A stretch of DNA of 64,000 bases from Aphelocoma coerulescens (lineage: Eukaryota > Chordata > Aves > Passeriformes > Corvidae), in assembly GCF_041296385.1 (NCBI RefSeq), contig NC_091013.1:9500001-9564000 (forward strand), given 5' to 3'. Shown in pieces: positions 13,632 through 27,942 of this stretch. Each line of letters starts with the position of its first letter. Position 1 is the first letter of the stretch. A model generated the notes under the pieces. It did not search any database and was not told the DNA's origin. It saw only the letters and a list, made by a program, of their open reading frames with translations. A program made the position numbers and the translations under genes.

Positions 13632-15069
13632 CCCCAAACCCTATATTGAAAAATCTTTCCAAGCAAAATGAAGTAAAATTAAAATTAAATTGGTTTAACT
13701 TTTAGGAGTCAGCAGCATAGCTAAAATGATCTACAGAGCAGTGCTAGAAACTGTTGACCATTATGCTGAATATATTTTTAGTATCTGTGAGAGTCTATTT
13801 TCAGGACAAAAAACAGCACTGTTTAAAAAAAGAGTGTTTAAATTTTCCTCTGGTATCTTTGGGACTTGTATTCTTGGATTGAGGTCAATCAGAATAAGGG
13901 TACTATTATTGCTGAAATTAATGTTTTTTTTAGTTACTTGTATATTCATCATAGCTAGGCATTCCAGCTGAGACTAAGACTCTCTTGTACTAGAATTGAA
14001 CCAACACCAAAGGCAAGACCCTGAAAATTTTCAGTCCCTCTATACTGTGGAGTTTCCAGTCAAATTCATAATTAAGATGGCAGTGAGATTTGTTCTTTAA
14101 GTAGGGCACTGCTGGTTGAAGAGAAAAGGGGGACTTGTGTGAGGAATGGCTGCTCCAAAAAGTGTTTTAGCCACCTTTATTGACATTTACTTGGTATTAA
14201 TTAGTTACCATCTGGAGAAAAAAATTCAAGCTAAAAGAGAAAATATAGAAAATGGGACTCTGGTCTGTCCTGATTTATTGAGGCAGTGGCCTCAACAGAC
14301 TGTACAGTGGATGAAAATGTGGAAACTAGCTTATATTTCAAAATATTTAGTTAGTAATTCTTGCAACTTTTGGTCTGAAAAATGCAAGTCAGATAGCCAT
14401 CCTGAATGTTTGGCTTTGAAATTTCAAGATAATTTAAATTTTCTTTGTGACTCCTAGTGCCACCATTTTTATTCCCTGATTCAATGCACAATATTGAGAA
14501 AAGGATTTCTTTACTGCAACCCTATGGGTGGATTCAATTTTTGTTTTCTGTGAATATTCTGTAATAGTAATTTGAAATTTTTCATTGGTAGAGATATTTA
14601 GTTCAGTAAACTCATTCATTTGCCTATAAAATGTTGATGAGTTGCAAGGTACTCACTCTTCTTTAGTGAAGGATGCAATTAGTACTATTTCATTTTGTAG
14701 TCATAAAAAAATAGGGAACTTTCAGCCTGGAGTCAGAGCCAGGAGACTTTCAACTGCAGTCAGAAAAACTAAAGTAAGGGCATATATTAAATGTAGGTAG
14801 AAGAACATCTCAGATCTTACAAAATCAATGGAGAAGTAATGAACATTGATGAACATATAAAACTTGCAGAAAGTCTCATTTATTCATTGTGAGCTTCAAT
14901 AAAGGACATCTCATTTGTCTGCTACAGAGCTGGAGCAGGATGGATTACATGACATAGTGAATATTTTGCTTTGTGTTTTATTGATCTGAGTGGGAAATAC
15001 AGATTGCACTGTAGAGTATGAACTGGATTCAAAACCACTAAAGTCAATGAAAAGATTTCTTTTGGTTTT

Positions 15070-15090
15070 GGGGGGCGGGGGGGAGGGAGG
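15070..15090 (+). other. G-rich run with quadruplex potential
   Basis: G6-C-G7-A-G3-A-G2 in an AT-rich neighbourhood. It satisfies the usual four-tract G3+ rule with short loops. No promoter or gene is evident beside it. Confidence 0.6.
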
Positions 15091-18000
15091 TTAGAGCAGC
15101 TACCATCTGTGAAGTAGAAGTTGCCCAGTGAAGAATATTCTCTCTCTGGCCCAAATGAACCTTATTGACTCCCTACCCTTTTCTTCTATGAACCTAATCA
15201 TATAGAACAAAACTAGAGTCTTTCATTTCAGAGAGGCGTGCATGTATCCTCCTACCTTGACTTCCATGGCTGCCTGTAGAACATGGGCTTAAAAAAGTAA
15301 ATGAGGGGCAGAAATCGTTAGATCCTAGATGCAGATTTTTTCTACCATCTTAGAAGGACACTTCACAGATGTGGGTGTAACCCTAAAATTAACCTTAAAT
15401 GTTAATCTGAATGATACCAAATGGACTGTGCATGGACTAGCAGCACTCAGGATATAGTCGAAGAAAAAAACCATCATATTTGGGAGACCAATCACTGGGC
15501 ACTGGGAAAAAGATGAGGGTCATCAGAAGGAGTGTCCTTTGTCCCTATGACTGAGTCTGGTTAGAACGCCTCCAACAGGCAGAAATTTACTTTTCTCAGC
15601 CATCTCCCCCAGTGTTTGAAGAGTCTAAAGGTAAGCCTAACACTGAGGAAAACAGAGACCTCCCAAGCCAAATGCAGACAATGGGGACAGGTTGCTGTCT
15701 GCACAGACACTGATTTTAAACGTGTGCTCCCTTACATTTTTGTTCCACTGATATTTTGAGGTAGATATTTTTTCAAGAGCAAGTGTACATTAGGTAAGAT
15801 ATGGAATAATCTTACATTAGGTAAAATATATTTGGAAGAGCTACTGAACTTGACTTCCAGTTGCATCTCATTCTAACAGCAACTTCTTTGCAATACATAC
15901 ACAAAGACCATGAGATAGCTCTTTTTGTCTTTCACTCAGTTTTTTTTCCCCCACTTTTATTTCAAGGTATTGGAAAATTCTTTGTACCCCAGAGCAGCAG
16001 GACAAACTTGTCTTGATACTTGAAGGGGCACAAAGAATGTGGAATTCAGCTCCTATGTGCTACAATGTGCCCTGAAATATCAGTAAGATAAGATAGATAC
16101 AATATTCTGTGTTTATCACAAAACATTAAAAATCACACAGATGTTCTTTGTCCTCTGATTTTGACAACTGTGGTTTGTTTTTAGATACCCATGATGAAAT
16201 GTTCTAGTTAAAGGTATCCATATGCATATTTTTAAAAAACCCTTTAAACAGGCATTAGAAATCTCTCACTATGCTATTTAGTCTTTGCTGAGACTTGATA
16301 AGTCCTGCTGAGCTTTGCTTCAGTTTTGATATAAGTCATAAGTGATGTGTAATTTGTTTTAGAAACTGATGAGGTTTCATACATGTGCTGGTTTTGGAGG
16401 GAGTGTAAATTAAGGTGGCTGATGAGCATGTGGCTACTTGTACCTCTTCTGCTGTATAACTCAGTAGCAGAAATGCTCTTCTGGCAATAATAGAAAGTGC
16501 TGAATGGGTTTGTAATGTTTGCTTAATGAGAAGGAGAGAGAGAAGGAAGGCTTGGACTACTGCGGGGAAGAGGATGCTTTTGGCAAGACGAGTGATTGCA
16601 TTTCAGAGCTGGTTTTCAGCAGGACCGTGGGTGGCACAGGCAAAGCTTTTCACAGGAGACTGGGCAATATCCTCTCTTCAGACTCTGATGCTGCTCCCCT
16701 TGCCAGGCCTGCTAAGAAATTAGAGATATGGTCAGATTTATACAAGCTGTCACAGAATCGCATTTTATCACTTTCTTTTCTCCACACAAAAGCCCTTTGT
16801 CTCTGCTGGTTTGTACCTTTCTTCCAGTGCATTGCTATCAGTCACACATGGGGGGAGCTGAGCTCTCGGTGTGTTAGATCCTGAGCAGCCTCATCAGACA
16901 AGAGGAGAGTCCATGAAAGCTCCTCACCTCAAGACTCAATTTGGATTTCAAACATGAGCGCTCACAAACGATATAAAATCGATCACCTTAATTGTCAATG
17001 TAAGCTACAGTCTAACCCTAAACTTCCTTTCTCTTGGCTGTCTCTTCAGCAATGGCAGAGAATAGACCAAACCTTTAATTTCCTTTTTTGCTTTTCAATA
17101 CTTCTTGAGTATTTCAGTGTGCCAGAAGCTGCATCCTTTGATCTCTATCTACTTTTAAAATTTCCCACTACTATGGCACACAATGACTTTCTTGCAGTTC
17201 AAGTCTTGAAACAAGTCAAATCATGCTTCTGCTTAGCATGTTCTCTAAGTACCAGATGAGAAGGCAGCTATTATGGCTTAACCCCTTTTTAGTTATAGAT
17301 CCAATAGTAACAGCCAAGAGAAGTGAGGAAGATTATATTTGACCCCATATGTTGTGAATATCTATAGTAAGCTCAAATACCAAGATAATAGCAGCTTCTC
17401 AGAGTATCTATTCCTGGTGTAGTCTGCACATTAATTTTCTGGGAAAGGTAAAGGAAATTGTTTTCTCCATAGGTTTTTATGGGGCTAGAGTGATTTATCC
17501 ACTTTTCTTTCAAAAGGCTTGAAGTCTGTGAGGTCTTGAACCACCCTCAAAAGACTGCTAATGAACAATGTGAACAATGGAGTAAAAGCAAGGAAAGCAG
17601 AGAAAGCAAAGGAATCTACTATTATTACCTTTTATAAAAATTATTACCTCTTATTACATTTTATAACAATGATGAAGACTGCCAGAGTTAGTTACTGATC
17701 TTTAGCACAGAACCTATCCACACCCTTCACAGAATTTTTTCGTATCCTAAATGTGGAGAATATTTAAATCTGCATCTTTTCTCAGCATAGAGCAAGAGTA
17801 TCTTCCAGACAACAGGGACACCACAGGGATACTTGATTTCTCCCCATGCGTTCACATCCTGGGAATGAGATTAAGTGGACTAGGTAAAACATTTATTCCC
17901 ATGAGTTTGTTACTTAATTACTATCCCAACCTGCTGCAAGATCATCAAGCATGACGAGGAATGAGAAGAAAAAAAGTTGTCTTCTGTATTTTACATTCAG

Positions 18001-20062
18001 CAGCAGCCACATTGTGTTTATCTACAGTAAAAATGCTTGTGCATCTGCTTTCTTCCCAAGGCTTCAATGCATACTAATTATTTTCTCATGTATATTAACT
18101 AGGATTTTATAGCTTTGGTGCTTTGTGCACTGTTTCAAATCTTTATCCCATAACGTTTCTCCTATCTTGCTTGCTTAGAGCTGGAAATATTTTTTCATAA
18201 AAGTCTGGTGCAAATTCCTTTTTGTGCACGGGCAGAGTCTTATAAGTTTACTACTACAGCACACTACAAAGACCATATTGTTTAGGGGAACCTTATGTTT
18301 CCTGGGTGAAGTGAAATACTTTAGTGTACTGGGGTAAATTGCCTTGGTTTATGGTGTTTCCTTTGTCTCCAACCACAGGCTGGACAGGTCCCTCTATGAG
18401 TGCCAAGGAATTCTTTACAGGCCCCCACACTGATGACTAACCTTAATATCACACATATTGGGTACTCACAGTTTACAGATACTGCAGGTATTTGAGTGAT
18501 AATGCAGCTCTAAGCTTTGTCCTCATTGTCCTGGTTCACTTCCCACCATTCTTTGTCTCTGCCTTGCTCTAATTGAATTCCTAGCAGTACATCACCTTTT
18601 TTGAAACAATTCAGCACTCTTTCATGTATCACCCTGGTATTTATTGAGATGTTGGCCTGCCTTTTTCGTATCAATAAGTGAGAAATGTATATTTTTTCCT
18701 GTTGTTCATAGACAGAGAAAACAAGCATACCAAGTCATGATTAAAGTCAGCAGTTTCCTCCTCTCTCTCCTCATTTAGCCAGCACTGGAAATACCCTTTT
18801 TTATATCACTGCTTGGCCTAAATAATATGTAATTCACAATTGGTATTAATACTGCATCTGGCCATTACACCTTGCTTTGCTTCAGTAGTTCTTCCGTGGT
18901 CCAAGGGTTGCCTTTATTATTGCCTCAGATCAGCCTGAGGAGTGAGCCTGCTGGAGAACTGCAAATAGGATTCCCAATCCCCTCCTAACTGTTCTGACAT
19001 ATTATCCAATCTTTGCAAGCCCATAAAACTTTAAATGAGAACTACCTACAAATTTAACTTTACAATACAGTCACACTTTGCTGATTTTGAACTTTCTCCC
19101 CACACACATGCAATTCAAACTGATCCAGTTTTTAATTTATTGTGGGAATCAGAGGGTGAGGATAATATATTCACGGTAATGCACTCAAAGTGTTTATCAT
19201 TGCTAGCTAACAGCTGCAAGCTTACCCTAAAGAGGTTTTCACACTACCTGGTGTAGTGAACGGGATGGGGCTATACATGCATTTGGCTGGGCCAGTCACC
19301 CCTTTGAAAGGCAGAGTCAAACCCCATGGATTCTGTTTTAAAACAAATGCACTCAGTCTGTGGGCACCCCTGACTGGTTGGTTGATTCAACATACAAAGC
19401 TTAAAATGAGACTGGACTCTGGAAATTCTGTAAAAGTATGTGATGGGGGCTTGCCATATTTCAGTGTCGTATGGTGTTTCTTCTGCTTTGCTTTTGCATT
19501 ACTTTCATTCCTACCTTCTTTTTCTAGTCCTACACCCTGGCCATGGTAGTCACACACTGTCACCTATAATAATCTGCCACTAAATTGTCTTTTTTGGGGT
19601 AATTTGAGAGAGCTGTGGATTTTCAGAAGTTGCTTTACCTTTGTAGAATTATGTCCATCTCCTTCACTATGAAGAAGAAAGAACACCCAAAAGTTTAGGG
19701 TTACCCTAAAGATTCAGGGAGCATATGTGGAGTTCCAAGATCTCCCCAAAACTTCTTGTGTGGTTCTGTGAGCATCTCTTTGTATCTTTTCACATTAGTC
19801 TTCCTCATTCTTGTGATAGGTTGATGGTTTGGTACCTTTTTAATGAATTAGGTTAGGAGGCAGCAGTAAGAGGTTACACACCACATGATCAGATAAGCAT
19901 ACTAAAGAGGGCCCAATGATTATCAGACAGAGCCCATTTCTATGGGTAAAACAAACCAGAATTTTAGAAAACAATTCTGCAGACAGTTTAGGTAGAAACA
20001 CCAAGGTGCTGATACACTGAGATGTACTTCATTTACCTCTTTTGCTTGTTGAATCCAGAGCT

Positions 20063-21262
20063 AGAATCACAGAATCATGGTCATTGTAGGATTTGGAGGG
20101 TGTTCTGGAAGCCTACTGGTCCAGTCCTTACTCATAGAAGGGTAACTCAGACAAGGTTTCTCAGCTGCAAGGAATAACTGCAAGGATGGAGTTCTCACAG
20201 CTTCACTGAACCTCTATTCCAGTGTCCAACCACCCATTTTCCTTGAGTCTAATTTCCTGTATTCCATCATGTCCGTGGTGCCTTGCATCTTTCTACTGTT
20301 CCTCTTTGAGAACAGTCTGTCTTTAAATCCTGCCATTAAATAGCTTTAGACTGCAGTAAGTCCCTTGACCTACCCTTCTGTCTGGGCTTAGAAAATTCAC
20401 ATCTCTCAGTTTGTCCCCCTGTGCCAAGTGCTTCACCCCCTGGACCACCCTGGCTGGACTTGCTCTGGGATGTCCATGTCCTTCTTGTGCTGGGGAGCTG
20501 AAAAGTGCACAGTGCTCCAGTTGTGGTCTCAGAAGTGTTGAGCAGAGGTGAAGGACCACCCTCCTGGACCTCCTGGTTGCACTTCCACTAGCCCAGGGTG
20601 CTGCTAGTCTTCAAGGGCCCGTTTCTGGGTCATGTAGAATCACCAGGACTCAAAGGCTTTTTTCAGCAGAACTACTCCCTGATCAGTCATTCCCTATTTT
20701 GTATCTTGTGTATTGGGCTGTCCCATCCCAGGTGCAGGGCTTTGCTTTTGATTTTATTGAACTTAGTGAGATTCTCTACCTTACTGGGGTTCTTCTGGAC
20801 TGAAGCCCTGCCCTCCAGTGTATTTTACTGTTCTCCCCAGTTTGGTGTCATTTGCAAACTTGCTGAGAGCACTTTCTGTCCTATTGTCCAGGTAATTAAT
20901 AAAACTACTGGACATCATTGGCTCCAGTGCTGGCTCCTGAGGAATTAGTTTGTCTGGTTACTGGCCACTAGATGGACTTGGAAGTCTGGAGATGAACCTT
21001 TGAACCAGGCTGTCCAGACAATTTTCCAGCCTATTTACTGTCTGTTTTTCTAGTCCATAGCTCTCTAATTTGGCTATAAGGTTGCTGTAGGAAAACACAC
21101 CACAGCCGTTAATAAACCCAAGATAAACAACATCCACTGTTCTCCCATCATCCATCCCAACTGGTGGATGACTGGTAGAAGGCAATCAGGTTGGTCAAGT
21201 ATGATTCATTCTAAGTAACTCTGGTTGTTCGCAGTCACCTTCTTGATATGCTTGGAAGGAAA
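20063..21262 (-). mobile_element. CR1 LINE, 5'-truncated, with decayed reverse transcriptase
   Basis: The left edge (AGAATCACAGAATCATGG) is the reverse complement of the CR1 3' tail, so the element reads on the minus strand. Translating that strand gives CR1 reverse-transcriptase fragments. Near the right end is GRTVDVVYLGF, corresponding to the usual GRAVDVVYLDF block, followed by LIAKLESYGL. In the middle is LSKFANDTKL, which corresponds to the catalytic (F/Y)ADD block. The catalytic pair reads N-D (codons on 20847-20858) and the D of the first block reads G, so the copy is dead; frameshifts and stops also break it. The outer right end resembles the CR1 stretch encoding sequence just upstream of those motifs. 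About 1.2 kb remains of a full-length element of roughly 4.5 kb. Age is old, judging by divergence. Confidence 0.9.
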
Positions 21263-21850
21263 CAAAAATTAAAGCTTTACGCCTTAATTTTAGTGAAAGC
21301 TGAGAAACTGGTACCAAAATCTGGCTAAACACTGACAGAGCAAATCTACTGAGCTATTTCAGAGTAGAACCATATTTTGCTTTGTGGTGGAAGGAGTCAT
21401 ATAACTACAGATGTAACTGAAGGATTTGGCAACAACTCCAGAATGAATAAGTTCAGGCTTCTTATACAAACACAGAGCCAAAGTCATACTATCAACTGAT
21501 CTGAACAGATTGCATTAGCTGAGATCTGATACCTTGTATTCAAGGCTTATAATATTTGTACAGCTACTGAATTTTCTGAAGTGTAAGGATTGCAGATAAT
21601 TTAATTTGTAATTGTAGTCCATTCTTAATCTTAACTGCTTTCTTAGGCTGTTATATTTAAATTCATATTCCAGAACTTCATGTTCTTTATATGAATGTTT
21701 GTTTTAATTAAACAGGGTAAGTGTTTGCTACTCTGAGTTAAATTCTGAACCAAACAGAAATTGGATTGTGTTATCTCTGGGTGAATGTCTTTTGAGATAG
21801 TTCCTGTTTGTGCTGCCTCATTAAAGTTGTCTAGTACATATTTAGCTGCT

Positions 21851-21868
21851 AAAAAAAAAAAAAAAAAA
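21851..21868. repeat. A18 homopolymer
   Basis: Eighteen consecutive A. No retrocopied gene precedes it on the plus strand, so it is not interpreted as a poly(A) tail. Confidence 0.9.
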
Positions 21869-24800
21869 GAAGAGAGATCTTATAAGTATTCCACTTAAAC
21901 CCATTTGTCAGGGTTTTCTCACCTTGTTAATAATTATCTATACTTTTAAAATGTCAGTGTTATAAGGTTAACAAATCCCCCCTTCTGCAGCAAGTGTATT
22001 TGAGGAAGACTGAGGCGAAGACAAAACCCTTCCTTTCCCTGTAAGTCGCTAAGGAGGCACAGGCTGCAGCTGCACCTTATCAAAAGCACTGAGAACACCT
22101 TATTAATTCCTTCAACTTTTGCAATGCATGACTTATGCTATGGATTTTATTCACATTTAATCTATTTTTTAAGGCTAATTCACAAGAATTCATTGGGATT
22201 TATTTCTGTATGTGTGATTGTTACCTAGGAAATAGCAGTGAACAGTCTCACTGTTCTTTCATGAGAACAGCATGTGCAGTTAGGCAGCAATCGTTTAGTT
22301 TCACTATTGGAAAATGACTTTTTTTTTGGAATGTTGTATCTTTTTTTCCCAATATATTTCTAGAATCTCTCTTAGGTAAAAATAACACTGCTGCTACTTC
22401 TCTAAACACCTCCAGGTAAAAAACCTTTGAGAAATGAAATACAGGCATGAGGCATCTGTGTGTTTCAATGGTGTGTTAATGTAAAGTAGAGTCAATTCAG
22501 CTCTAGGCCAGCTGTTTATACCAGACTCAAGTCAGAGGTGGTAAAAAAATCTTTATGTTCACATGGCCATGCAGCAGCCTCAATAAAACAAGTCCATCTA
22601 CTGTCTAATTTCCAGTGAACAGGTGTTAAATTAATAAAATGTTGCCACAAGTGCAAATCCTTACTTTTCCCTGCCTTTCTTTAGATGCAAGAACAGGTAT
22701 TTCAGCAGAAGAGTAACCCAGGACTGTGGGCCATGAACAGTCCTGCCAGAAGTTCAGGAGGTGTTCCTTGGTCACTGTTAAGCCATGTTAGCTGGTGTGA
22801 TGGTCTGCTCCTGTAGAAGGGTGAATTTTCCTCCTGTCTAAGGAATTAACAACATAGTTCCTAGATCTGCTCATCAAGGTCTGTTAATATGGCAACATTC
22901 TTTCTGTAGGTACCCATTCTTAAAAATTTGGCATTACAGTTTTTTCACAAGTGTCTCCAGGTACAAAAGCTGAGAAGTCCACCTGAACAGATCTGAAGAA
23001 ACACCATTCTTTAGAAAGTGAAGCATGGCTTTCCATGAAACCCTCTGACTGACCTCCAGCTGAGTATCAAATATAGCATAAGAGCATTAGGAGCAGTCAC
23101 TGTGAAAACTCTTTGTTTTGATATAAAGTATTTTATAGAAGTGGTGATATATAGAAGGGCTGCTGTTGATGTAATATCCAAGAATAACACTCTGGCTTGA
23201 CAAACCATTAGCAAAGCTCTGGTGTGGACAGAGCAGAAAATGAGCAGAAAATTAAAACACCTGGCCATTATTCATTAAGAGTTTCTCAATCCATCATGTA
23301 AAGTTTCACACAGATACCTCACTAACTACAAGGTTTCTTTATATTTACAACTGGTGGCAGAGGTTTTGTGGTCATTCTGCAGGCAGAGACATCACAGCTA
23401 TGTAAGGCACACTTCCATGTACTGCTAGATGGATGGGGGGTGTCTGGACAATCAGACTAAAACCACAAACAAAACCGTGTAGCTGCTTATGAGGCAACTT
23501 GATGAAGTACTCTATGTAAATTTATTTAAATGTCTGATCTCCAGCTCTTTGTTTTGTTTCATTTTAAGCTGAATAGAGTGACATAGATGTAGAGGAATCT
23601 TTGCTAGCTACTATAAATACCCATTGTGAACATCTTTATGTGTGACTTCTATTTATACCCTTCTCTATTACATATCCTCCCTGCACTTTTCTCCCCTGTA
23701 GTCCTCACAATGCCTCCAGCACTCTCTGTGACACCTCTGTTGAAGGAAATATGTTGATTGTGGTCTTCCAGTGTACTCTCAGAGTAGTACAGATCCTGCT
23801 TCCCTGACACAGGACAGACTTGCTTCTGGCTTCCCTAAAAGCACCAATGGATTCCTTCTAACTCAGAATGTTCTGTAGTTCTGGGATTCTGATAAAGCTT
23901 TCATTGTCTCAAACAAGATCCCCAGGCAGATTTGGTTTTTAAGGGCACATTTTCTTTTTGACAGCTTTATTTTTTTTGCTTTTGCCATGAGGTTGCTGGG
24001 ATAAAATTTCATTCTTAAGACACTTGTCTGGGTCTATAGAAGCCAGATTCAATCTTATGCACTTTTTCAAAATGCTGAAGAAACACCATTGCCTGAGAGA
24101 AATACACTTGCTTGTTTTTTCTTCCTTTTAATTCCCAAATGGGGGAGATAATGTTAGACTGCAAGCAATAACTGTGAACACAATAAAGTAAACTCAGCTT
24201 TGTCCAGCTTCCTTTTTCCTTAACTCCTCTTTAAAATAGATTTTTTTCTGCCTCCGTCTGTTAAAAAATAATTATTTCCTTGTATGCCCTTGAATATTTT
24301 GATATTACAGTTATCCTGCAAAGTGCATACACTTAATTGGACTTAGGAGAGGATGAGGAAATATATTATGGAATTATGGTGTAGGTTTTTTGTGTCTTGT
24401 CTGATTGAGTTATTTGTCCCTAATGAATGTTTGTTCCTTAATTGTGTTAGAATTATGACTTATTATAAATTAATGCATTATAGTCAAGGATCTTGATCTT
24501 TGTTATTTCAGGTTTTTTTGGGTTATGGGTGATTTATGATGACTTCTCAGGGTCTTCTATGCAGTACAGTTCACTTAACTGGGAGGGTTACAAATCTCTT
24601 GCTGTCTGCTATAGTGCAGTGTGGTGCCCTTAGAAGTTAAGTTGCATTTCAGCATATAAAAATCAATTGATACCTAAGACTGGCTTTGCCTGCAAGTTGG
24701 AGTACCCTGCAGGTACAGAGTAGTATTGTAAAATGTAATTCTGGTTGTGTGACTCCTGTATGTCTGAGTCATTCTTTTTCTCTTGCTCTGCTGTGGCCAT

Positions 24801-25025
24801 TAAAGAAATCAATCCTAATTCAGGGTAGATCCTAAAGCATATTGTGCAAAGCTTTTTGAAACTGGCTCTTAAAACAGAAGGTGATATACAGCATATCAAC
24901 ATAATGTTGTCCTCCAAGCAAGTGGCACTTACGATCACCTAATTGCATTTTTTTCCTTCCATTGATGTGTGTTGGTTCTTCTGAACTTAAAATACAATAA
25001 TGAAAAAAAGATACCCCCAAGAACA

Positions 25026-25060
25026 TTTTCATTTCATTCCATTTCATTTCATTTCATTCT
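25026..25060. repeat. (ATTTC)n pentanucleotide microsatellite
   Basis: About six to seven imperfect copies of ATTTC, one reading ATTCC. It is a short tandem repeat likely to vary in length. Confidence 0.85.
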
Positions 25061-25486
25061 CTTTTTTAACACTGATTGCCTTTGATTTTCATCCAGAAAT
25101 TCTTGCAAAATTCGCTATGTTAGATTATCAGTCTTGTCTTTCTTTTGCAAGGCTTAATGGGCTCTTATTTAAAGAGCTTGCCTAATTATAGATACCTACC
25201 TCACCTCCCCAAGTATTACTTTAAAATTAAATGTAGTGATTTCCCCCTTTTGTTCTAATTTTTCTTTAGTCTGTTCTAAGTAACCCATGAAGTTTTTGAT
25301 TCATTGGTTGAATCCTTACTTTTTCTGTAGTATGTCATCCTTTCTGTCTGGATGGTTCAACTGTTCTGTCGCTTTCAGTCTATTGTTGTCCTGCATGACA
25401 GTTTTGGGAGGTGATGCTGTTTCACTTTAAACAAATTCCACAAAATCCCACTAGGAATTTTACTGGGGTCCTAACTCATTTGGGGG

Positions 25487-25508
25487 TTTTGTTTGTTTGT
25501 TTGTTTTT
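25487..25508. repeat. (GTTT)n microsatellite
   Basis: About five copies of GTTT ending in a T run. Simple repeat. Confidence 0.8.
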
Positions 25509-27942
25509 CTTCAGCACACCATGCATTTGAGGGCTGATTTGGGGCTCCTGAAAGGTTTCTGACCACCACCTTGCGCTACAGCAAGAAAGCCTGGGCTGTA
25601 AACAGATGTAACTCCTGCTCTGAGCTTCTCATACTCATGTATTTGTCTCTCATGTGAGAGCTTAGCTCTGCTTTCTCTTCTGTCCACAGTCAAATCCTTC
25701 CATTTTGGGTAGCTTTAGGCATACAATTCACTACAATTCAGATACTGACACTTGTTAACAGCCTTCACCCCCACACCCAGAGTCCCCTGAACAGTTAGTT
25801 GGTAAAAGATGTCCAAACAACAGTATAAATTCATCCCCCAGTAATATCTGTCCACGGTCTTAAAAGAACATGGGAACCTATGGATACAATGTCGAGGGTA
25901 TCCCAAAAATGTTTTTGATCCCTGTCTGACCTTACTGGATTGTTTTAGATAATTGGTTAGTGCAAAATTTATATGGACAAGTCTGCATACATGTATAAAA
26001 CCGGGTTTTATTAAACCAGAAAAGAGACAAACTCTGAGCATGTAAGTGTTTCCTTGGGTCGAAAACAAAACAAGCAAGCTTAAAATATGGTGGGAACAAA
26101 ACTGTTACTAATTCCTTGTGTAAATCACTTCAGCCCTCTGCATCTTTTTATTCTTCCTGTCTTTTTCTTGGCTTTTTGGGTCATGGGTTTATTGTGAAAA
26201 AGATGCATTTTTTTGAATAGGTTTACATAACCTATCACAAAGAAATGGTGCTCTGGAAGGGTGTGGGAGGATGAGGATGGAGGATGTGGGCACCTCCCAA
26301 CTCTACATTTTCCTCTTTGTCATTTTGTTCCCCAGGAAGAGGATCTCTTTCCTCATGTCTGCATCTAGGGCCAGGTGGGAATATAAAATGTCTGAATCTT
26401 GCTGGCTCTTTTCAGCAGTTTTGGGAACCCTTCCACAAACATTCCTAAATATGTTCCACTGTTTTTTGTATCACCATGTGAATTCATCTGAACACCCTCT
26501 GAGGTAAGAGCAGGAACAGGCTCTCATACTTAGCCACACCTTGCTTGACCACCCAATCCACGGACAGAAACTCCCACAGTGCAAAATGTGTGAGCCCAGG
26601 CAAGTTCCTTACTTGCCATTCTGTAGCAGGAAAGTCTCTCTGATTTCTCATTTTACTATCCTGTACCTGTGTTACGCAACTAAAAAAATGCAAAGCCAAT
26701 GCTTTGACATTTTTGCTTTTCTCTTGAAGCAAATGATGTAACAGAAGAAGCTTTGTCTATTTTTAAGGAAATATCATATAAATTCTAGGTATGTAAGGCC
26801 AAGTGCTGCATCTGAGTACCTAGGGAATAATTGGTGATACAAGAAAGCATGTGTTATTCATGGTTAAAAGCCCCCATAATTCTTAATGATTTTAAATTCT
26901 TCCAATTTAACTTGGAAAAGGAATGCCTTGTATTGGAGTATCTGTATCCTTCTTTATTATTCTGTCTTCAAAGAGCCTCAGCATTATGGGGGAAAGCAAT
27001 AAAAAATTTAAATTAACTTTTGTTCTGAGATTATCCATTATATTTCTACAACATACTAAATATTAAATGGGATATTCCTATTCTACCTTATTCTTACCCA
27101 GAAATACAAATGGGACATCATAAAATAAGGAAAAATACTGCTATTAACTCTTGTATTCTTGACTGCAGTAAAATACATTTTGTATTAAATGGGATAGTAA
27201 AAGCCATCTAAAAGTATCTCCAAGGGACATTGTCAGTAGCTGTTAATTTGCAGACGTTGTTTATAGCTTTGGAAGTAAGCAGTAACTTTGTTTCTTAATT
27301 GTTTATCTGTCCTGAAAACAACCCTGTGTTATCAGCACTGTTTTCAGCACAAATCCATAACACAGCCCCATACTGGCTTACTGTAAAGAAAATTAACTCC
27401 ATCCCAACTAAAACCAGAACATTATCTTAATCAGGAATTTTCTTCTCTATGCAAAAAAAAAGGTACCCACTTTAATTGCTGCACTATTCCTTCTCAGAGA
27501 AGAGATGTGCTGAGTCACTGATAAATAATTCACTTAGGCCTGAAACCATCCAAGCCAACTTTTATCTGCTGCAGATACTTCACTCTTTTATTCCCCTGCC
27601 CTGCTTATGTCATTAGGGGCACAAAACAAGAGCAAGACTGGCAATCCAGTCTAGTGGGGGTGAAGGAAAAGAGAGCATTTCCCCCAGTCTTTACATTAGA
27701 CTTCTGTCACAGCACTGAATTATTCAAATTACAACATGTGAACTTCCATCATTTAGTAACAATCGACATCTCAGTATTACCCTTCCCAAATCACTGCATC
27801 TGTTTTTTCAAACAATTACTATTGGTTGTTGTTGGTAAAGAGTTTGGATTTATTATAAAGCTTGAAAAATCACTAGTGAATTTTGGAGGTTGAGCCATCA
27901 TGATTTAGATCTTGGCATGGATTTGACACGAGACATTATTAC

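Larger units (their letters stand above)
9056..20062. other. intergenic, no gene or interspersed repeat recognised
   Basis: About 11 kb downstream of TMEM47. It is AT-rich with moderately GC-richer patches (about 9640-10600 and 12050-12480). ORFs here reach 131 codons (12055-12450) and 121 codons (16519-16884), but none shows a recognisable domain, several overlap antisense ORFs of similar length, and none has convincing splice sites or a Kozak context. An A-rich tract is at 13576-13631 and a G-rich run at 15070-15090. Old unrecognisable repeats may be present. Confidence 0.6.

Noticed and set aside
14146..14457. Open frame of 103 codons starting MAAPKSVL on the plus strand
   Set aside because: The start looks gene-like, but the rest shows no known family or periodic structure and there is no supporting poly(A) or splice context. 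Treated as chance.
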